From Streptomyces broussonetiae (GTDB lineage: Bacteria; Actinomycetota; Actinomycetes; Streptomycetales; Streptomycetaceae), in contig NZ_CP047020.1 in the NCBI RefSeq assembly GCF_009796285.1, positions 2,728,001 through 2,792,000 of the forward strand: a stretch of DNA of 64,000 bases, in the 5' to 3' direction. A program made the position numbers and the translations under genes. Shown here piece after piece: positions 60,048 to 64,000 of this stretch (within the stretch, counting starts at the first letter, position 1; the number at the start of each line of letters is the position of its first letter). The notes under the pieces were generated by a model that searched no databases, was not told where the DNA came from, and saw only the letters and a program-made list of their open reading frames with translations.

Positions 60048-60113
60048 GGACATACAACAGATGCGAGCACAGCCTGCTACGTCTGAGGTGCGCAGGCCCG
60101 CAGCGCAACTTGT

Positions 60114-60142
60114 AGCATACGGGGGCAGCCGGACAGGGTCAA
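60114..60142 (-). promoter_or_regulatory. Sigma-A (HrdB) promoter of rpsA
   Basis: On the minus strand TTGACC (60142-60137), a 17-bp spacer and TATGCT (60119-60114) match the housekeeping consensus closely. Transcription would start near 60107, about 190 nt before the rpsA ATG. Confidence 0.85.
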
Positions 60143-60319
60143 TGCGCGAAGGCGCACACGGGGGGCGGATCGCCGCATACCCGGCAGAAGAAAGCGTCCC
60201 ACGAGGCCACGCGCGCCTGGGGGACACCTTCCATCGCGGACCCCTGGCGGGTTGGACGGAAGAGTACGACGAGGGAGCCGATCATCCAAGAGCCGGAAGC
60301 GCACGAGACCGACAACGCC

Positions 60320-61117
60320 GTGGATTCCACGTCGGAAGCCACGCGGCGTGACGCCGGTGTCGCGGAGAGCGCACGGGCCAACCGGGGCTGGTGGGACCGC
60401 AACGCGGACGAGTACCAGGTCGAGCACGGCACGTTCCTCGGCGACGACCGCTTCGTGTGGTGCCCGGAGGGGCTGGACGAGGTGGAGGCCGAGCTGCTCG
60501 GTCCGTCGGAAGAACTGAAGGACAAGGCGATTCTGGAGATCGGCGCCGGCGCGGCGCAGTGCGCGCGCTGGCTCGCCGCGCAGGGCGCCCGCCCGGTGGC
60601 GCTGGACCTCTCGCACCGCCAGCTCCAGCACGCGCTGCGCATCGGCGGATCGTTTCCCCTCGTCTGCGCGGATGCCGGGGCGCTGCCCTTCGCGGACGGC
60701 TCCTTCGATCTGGCGTGCTCTGCGTACGGGGCGCTGCCGTTCGTCGCCGACCCGCGGCTTGTGCTGCGCGAGGTCCGCCGGGTGCTGCGGCCGGGCGGCC
60801 GGTTCGTCTTCTCGGTCACGCACCCGATCCGCTGGGCGTTCCCGGACGAGCCGGGCCCCGAGGGTCTGTCGGTGTCGGCCACGTACTTCGACCGCACACC
60901 CTATGTGGAGCAGGACGAGGAGGGCCACGCGGTCTACGTGGAGCACCACAGGACCCTCGGCGACCGCGTCCGGGACATCGCGGCCTCCGGCTTCCGGCTG
61001 GTGGACCTGGTGGAGCCCGAGTGGCCGGCCTGGAACACCTCGGAGTGGGGCGGCTGGTCCCCGCTGCGCGGGAGCCTGATCCCGGGGACGGCGATCTTCG
61101 TGTGCGAGCGGGACTGA
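60320..61117 (+). CDS. Class I SAM-dependent methyltransferase
   Basis: A 265-residue methyltransferase of the UbiE/MenG-like branch. ARANRGWWDRNADEYQVEHG opens the conserved N-terminal domain; motif I is AILEIGAGAAQCARWLAAQG (about residues 70-89), followed by VALDLSHRQLQHALRIGGSF, ADAGALPFADGSFDLACSAY and LREVRRVLRPGGRFVFSVTH. WGGWSPLRGSLIPGTAIFVC closes it. GTG 60320 is the earliest start in frame; no clear ribosome site is present. It is divergent from rpsA. Substrate unknown. Confidence 0.88.
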   Translation: MDSTSEATRRDAGVAESARANRGWWDRNADEYQVEHGTFLGDDRFVWCPEGLDEVEAELLGPSEELKDKAILEIGAGAAQCARWLAAQGARPVALDLSHRQLQHALRIGGSFPLVCADAGALPFADGSFDLACSAYGALPFVADPRLVLREVRRVLRPGGRFVFSVTHPIRWAFPDEPGPEGLSVSATYFDRTPYVEQDEEGHAVYVEHHRTLGDRVRDIAASGFRLVDLVEPEWPAWNTSEWGGWSPLRGSLIPGTAIFVCERD

Positions 61118-61144
61118 CGCCGCCGCGCATCCGTGTTCCCCTCA

Positions 61145-61192
61145 CGTACGTCCCTTCACGTACGTCCTTGCGCGTACGTGAAGGGACGTACG
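61145..61192. terminator. Large inverted repeat (20-bp perfect arms) after the methyltransferase gene
   Basis: CGTACGTCCCTTCACGTACG (61145-61164) is repeated in inverse at 61173-61192, with an 8-nt loop TCCTTGCG. Each arm itself starts and ends with CGTACG. It sits 27 bp after the methyltransferase stop and 41 bp before the hrpB GTG, so it may be a terminator or a protein-binding cruciform. Confidence 0.65.
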
Positions 61193-61232
61193 CGCGCGTG
61201 GGCTGCGTTTTCCGTCGTACGACACTAGGGAC

Positions 61233-63758
61233 GTGATCCGTTACGACGCCCTGGACGCGCTGCCCGTGCGCTCCGCCCTGCCCGCCCTGGCCGACGCCCT
61301 GGAGGGTGACGGCACCGCCGTGCTCGTGGCGCCGCCCGGCACCGGCAAGACGACGTTGGTGCCGCTGGTGCTGGCGGGGCTGGTCGGGGGCGGTCCGGCG
61401 CGGCGGGTCGTGGTGGCCGAGCCGCGGCGGATCGCGGCGCGGGCGGCGGCCCGGCGGATGGCGTGGCTGCTGGGCGAGAAGCCCGGCGAGAGCGTGGGCT
61501 TCACGGTGCGCGGCGAGCGGGCCGTGGGGCGGCACACGCGCGTGGAGGTCGTGACGACCGGTGTGCTGCTGCAGCGGCTGCAACGGGACCAGGAGCTGCC
61601 GGGCGTCGACGTCGTCGTACTGGACGAGTGCCACGAGCGGCACCTGGACGCGGACACGGCGGCCGCCTTCCTGTGGGACGTGCGGCAGACGCTGCGGCCG
61701 GAACTGCGGCTCTTGGCCGCGTCGGCGACCACGGACGCGGAGGGCTGGGCCCGGCTGCTCGGCGGGGCGCCGGTGGTCGAGGCGGCGGGTGTCTCCCATC
61801 CGGTGGAGGTGGTGTGGGCGCCGCCGCCGCGCCCGGTGCGCCCGCCGCACGGGATGCGGGTCGATCCGGCACTGCTCGCGCACGTGGCATCGGTGGTGCG
61901 GCGGGCGCTGGCCGAGCGGGCGGGCGACGTGCTGTGCTTCCTGCCCGGTGTGGGCGAGATCGCGCGCGTGGCCGGGCAGCTCGGGGGCCTGGGGGACGTC
62001 GAGGTGCTGCAGGTGCACGGGCGGGCGTCGGCCTCGGTGCAGGACGCGGTGCTGACGGGCGGGGAGCGGCGCCGGGTGGTCCTGGCCACGTCGGTCGCCG
62101 AGTCGTCACTGACCGTGCCCGGGGTGCGGGTGGTCGTCGATGCGGGGCTGGCGCGGGAGCCGCGGGTGGACCACGCGCGCGGGCTGAGCGGACTGACGAC
62201 CGTACGGGCGTCGCGGGCGGCCGGGCGGCAGCGGGCCGGGCGAGCGGGGCGTGAGGCGCCGGGGGTGGTGTACCGGTGCTGGACGCAGGCCGAGGACGGG
62301 CGTCTGCCGGCCTTTCCGACGCCGGAGATCAAGCTGGCCGACCTGACCGCGTTCGCCCTCCAGGCGGCCTGCTGGGGCGATCCGGACGCCTCCGGGCTGG
62401 CCTTGCTGGATCCGCCGCCGGGCGGGGCGATGGCCGCCGGGCGCTCCGCCCTGGCAGCCGTGGGGGCGGTGGATCCCGCCGGGCGGGCCACGGACGTCGG
62501 GGTGCGGTTGGCCCGGCTGGGGGTGCACCCGCGACTGGGGCGGGCGTTGTTGGACACCTCGGGTGAGGGCGCGGAGGTTGTCGCGCTGCTCTCGGAAGAG
62601 GTGCCGCGCGAGTACGGGGATGATCTTGCGGATGCCTTGCGCCGCGCCCGACGCGGAGGTGACGCCTACGCCGCACAGTGGGCTGCGGAGGTTCGGCGGC
62701 TGCGGGCCGTCTCTTCGGATCCGTCCGGCCCGCCCGCCCGCGACGCCCGCCCGCAAGGTGCTCTCGAAGTCGGGCCGGGCACCAGTGACGACCGGCTCGC
62801 CGGGCTGGTCGCCGCGCTCGCCTTTCCCGAGCGTGTCGCCAGGCTCGACGGCGGGTCGTATCTCATGGCCTCCGGGACACGGGCCGAGTGGGCGCAGGGG
62901 TCGGCGGTGCGAGGAGCGCCGTGGATCGTCGTCGCGGTTGCCGACCGGCCGGGCGGCACCGGGCACGCGCGTGTGCGGCTCGGGGCCGCCGTGGCGCAGG
63001 ACGTGGCGCTCGCGGCCGCCGGACCTCTGCTCGCCGAACGGGACGAGGTGCACTGGGCCGATGGGGACGTCGTCGCCCGGCATGTCGAGCGGCTGGGGGC
63101 GATCGAGCTGGCCGTACGGCCGCTGAAGGACGCCGATCCGCCACTCGTACGCGCTGCCCTTCTCGAAGGTCTGCAGCAGGAGGGGTTCGGGCTGCTTCGG
63201 TGGTCGGCGGAGGCGCGGGTACTGCGGCAGCGGCTGGCGTTTGTGCGGACGCACCTCGGGGAGCCGTGGCCGGACGTGTCCGACGACGCGCTGCACGCGC
63301 GCGTGGACGAGTGGCTGGAACCGGAGCTGGGCAGGGCCCGGCGCCGGGCCGATCTCGCGCGGATCGACGCCGGACAGGCGCTCGCCCGGCTGCTGCCCTG
63401 GGCGAGCGGAGATGCCGTCCGGCTGGATGAACTCGCGCCCGAGCGGATCGTCGTACCCAGTGGGTCCAGAATCCGGATCGACTACGACGACCCCGAGCGG
63501 CCGGTGCTCGCCGTCAAGTTGCAGGAGATGTTCGGGCTTCAGGAGACGCCGGCCGTGGCGGGGGTGCCGCTGCTGGTGCATCTGCTCTCCCCCGCCGGGC
63601 GGCCCGCCGCCGTCACCGCCGACCTCTCGTCCTTCTGGAAGGACGGCTACAAGGGCGTACGCGCGGAGCTGCGCGGACGGTATCCGAAGCATCCGTGGCC
63701 CGAGGACCCGGCGGCCGCCGAGCCCACCCGGCACACCAGCGCGAGGCTCAGGCGTTGA
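61233..63758 (+). CDS. hrpB: ATP-dependent helicase HrpB
   Basis: An 841-residue DEAH-box helicase of the HrpB branch. Motif I is VAPPGTGKTTLVPLVLAG near residue 32, Ia [18 protein letters not shown], motif II LDECHERHLDAD (DECH form), motif III LAASATT, V VLATSVAESSLTVPGVRVVV and VI RQRAGRAGREAPGVVYR, followed by winged-helix and ratchet-like helices and the HrpB C-terminal domain (YPKHPWPEDP at the end). It probably unwinds RNA; the role in actinobacteria is unclear. The GTG has no ribosome site, and TAGGGA lies 5 nt before it. Its 3' end overlaps the DUF3068 gene by 11 bp, convergently. Confidence 0.93.
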   Translation: MIRYDALDALPVRSALPALADALEGDGTAVLVAPPGTGKTTLVPLVLAGLVGGGPARRVVVAEPRRIAARAAARRMAWLLGEKPGESVGFTVRGERAVGRHTRVEVVTTGVLLQRLQRDQELPGVDVVVLDECHERHLDADTAAAFLWDVRQTLRPELRLLAASATTDAEGWARLLGGAPVVEAAGVSHPVEVVWAPPPRPVRPPHGMRVDPALLAHVASVVRRALAERAGDVLCFLPGVGEIARVAGQLGGLGDVEVLQVHGRASASVQDAVLTGGERRRVVLATSVAESSLTVPGVRVVVDAGLAREPRVDHARGLSGLTTVRASRAAGRQRAGRAGREAPGVVYRCWTQAEDGRLPAFPTPEIKLADLTAFALQAACWGDPDASGLALLDPPPGGAMAAGRSALAAVGAVDPAGRATDVGVRLARLGVHPRLGRALLDTSGEGAEVVALLSEEVPREYGDDLADALRRARRGGDAYAAQWAAEVRRLRAVSSDPSGPPARDARPQGALEVGPGTSDDRLAGLVAALAFPERVARLDGGSYLMASGTRAEWAQGSAVRGAPWIVVAVADRPGGTGHARVRLGAAVAQDVALAAAGPLLAERDEVHWADGDVVARHVERLGAIELAVRPLKDADPPLVRAALLEGLQQEGFGLLRWSAEARVLRQRLAFVRTHLGEPWPDVSDDALHARVDEWLEPELGRARRRADLARIDAGQALARLLPWASGDAVRLDELAPERIVVPSGSRIRIDYDDPERPVLAVKLQEMFGLQETPAVAGVPLLVHLLSPAGRPAAVTADLSSFWKDGYKGVRAELRGRYPKHPWPEDPAAAEPTRHTSARLRR

Positions 63759-64000
63759 CCGGTTCCGGCTCCGGCGACTGCGTGGGGGCCGGGTCCCGGG
63801 GGCGGCGGGAGCGGGCCTCCAGGTAGAGGGAGAGGGCCAGCAGCAGGACGCCGAGGATCAGGGAGCCCCAGGGGACGTACGAGGTGAGCATCAGGACGAG
63901 GGTGCGGTTGTGCTTGACCAGGGCGACGGTGTGCTCGATGTAGTCCTCGCGCATCTTCACGTCCCCGGCGAACGCCGTGACCTTGGCGCGGCCGCCGAGC
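63748..64000 (-). CDS. C-terminal part of a DUF3068-like membrane protein (5' end outside the window)
   Basis: The frame is open through the window edge: LGGRAKVTAFAGDVKMREDY, then IEHTVALVKHNRTLVLMLTS and a membrane helix YVPWGSLILGVLLLALSLYL, ending in a Pro/Glu-rich cytoplasmic tail. This end resembles DUF3068 proteins (a large exported domain between two membrane helices, related to the porin PorA family). The start codon lies beyond 64000; GTG 63960 would give only 70 residues and is unlikely. Family assignment is from the tail alone. Confidence 0.6.
   Translation of the reverse strand, partial: LGGRAKVTAFAGDVKMREDYIEHTVALVKHNRTLVLMLTSYVPWGSLILGVLLLALSLYLEARSRRPRDPAPTQSPEPEPVNA

Noticed and set aside
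58116..60086. A 656-codon plus-strand open frame opposite rpsA
   Set aside because: It is an Asp/Leu/Val-rich antisense frame with no start context. rpsA on the other strand is certain.
1..64000. tRNA, rRNA, transposase, integrase or attachment sites
   Set aside because: None was recognised by reading. Small RNA genes without strong motifs could still have been missed.

Overview
The window is a stretch of high-GC actinobacterial chromosome, almost certainly from a Streptomyces. The evidence is the third-position GC of the genes, the frequent GTG starts, leaderless promoters (TAnnnT about 7 nt before the start codon) and Streptomyces-typical families: a WhiJ-type XRE/DUF397/HATPase set, DUF6343 and the DUF5596-type acyltransferase. 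From memory, the order uvrC - Rieske - LacI/sugar kinase - uvrA - aroQ - terC/terD - uvrB - coaE - rpsA - hrpB is that of the chromosome core in S. coelicolor relatives. No tRNA, rRNA, CRISPR array, insertion sequence or prophage was seen.

Layout. 1-10 kb: 5' part of uvrC, a TetR remnant, an HTH protein, a Rieske lipoprotein, a LacI regulator with its operator and a PfkB sugar kinase, then uvrA. 10-16.4 kb: a mycothiol-dependent-isomerase-like protein, a metallo-hydrolase, a complete amino-acid ABC transporter, aroQ and a shikimate-type transporter. 16.3-21.5 kb: a ChaA-type antiporter and a tellurium/stress block (terC, a TerD-FtsK-like fusion, terD). 21.5-31.8 kb: uvrB, an MHYT sensor, a GDPD, ogt, a VOC protein, psuG-psuK, a methyltransferase, corA and a kinase with an eroded P-loop. 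31.8-41.3 kb: accessory DNA with several tandem repeats, a DUF2293 protein, an orphan gltD, a MocR/AhpD pair and a WhiJ-like locus. 41.3-50.8 kb: DUF899, P450, FUSC exporter, nucleotidyltransferase, RidA, GNAT, and a hydantoin-type racemase/permease operon with a GntR regulator. 50.8-64 kb: uracil-DNA glycosylase, a broken M20 peptidase, an S4 protein, DoxX, methyltransferases, coaE, PAC2, rpsA, hrpB and the tail of a DUF3068 protein.

Working together. DNA repair is the main theme: uvrA, uvrB, uvrC, ogt and an uracil-DNA glycosylase all lie here. Four of these (uvrC, uvrA, uvrB, ogt), plus terD, carry the same promoter signature, TTGTCRGTG-N8-TAnnnT. This is the LexA-independent DNA-damage promoter (RecA-NDp, driven by PafBC in mycobacteria). 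terD therefore appears tied to the repair regulon, whereas terC lies behind a yybP-ykoY (Mn2+) riboswitch whose P1 strand is an exact complement of the terC Shine-Dalgarno region. Other regulatory sites readable from sequence are a 26-bp LacI operator, a 16-bp GntR operator, nested inverted repeats in the WhiJ-like divergent promoter, and a consensus sigma-A promoter with a structured leader for rpsA.
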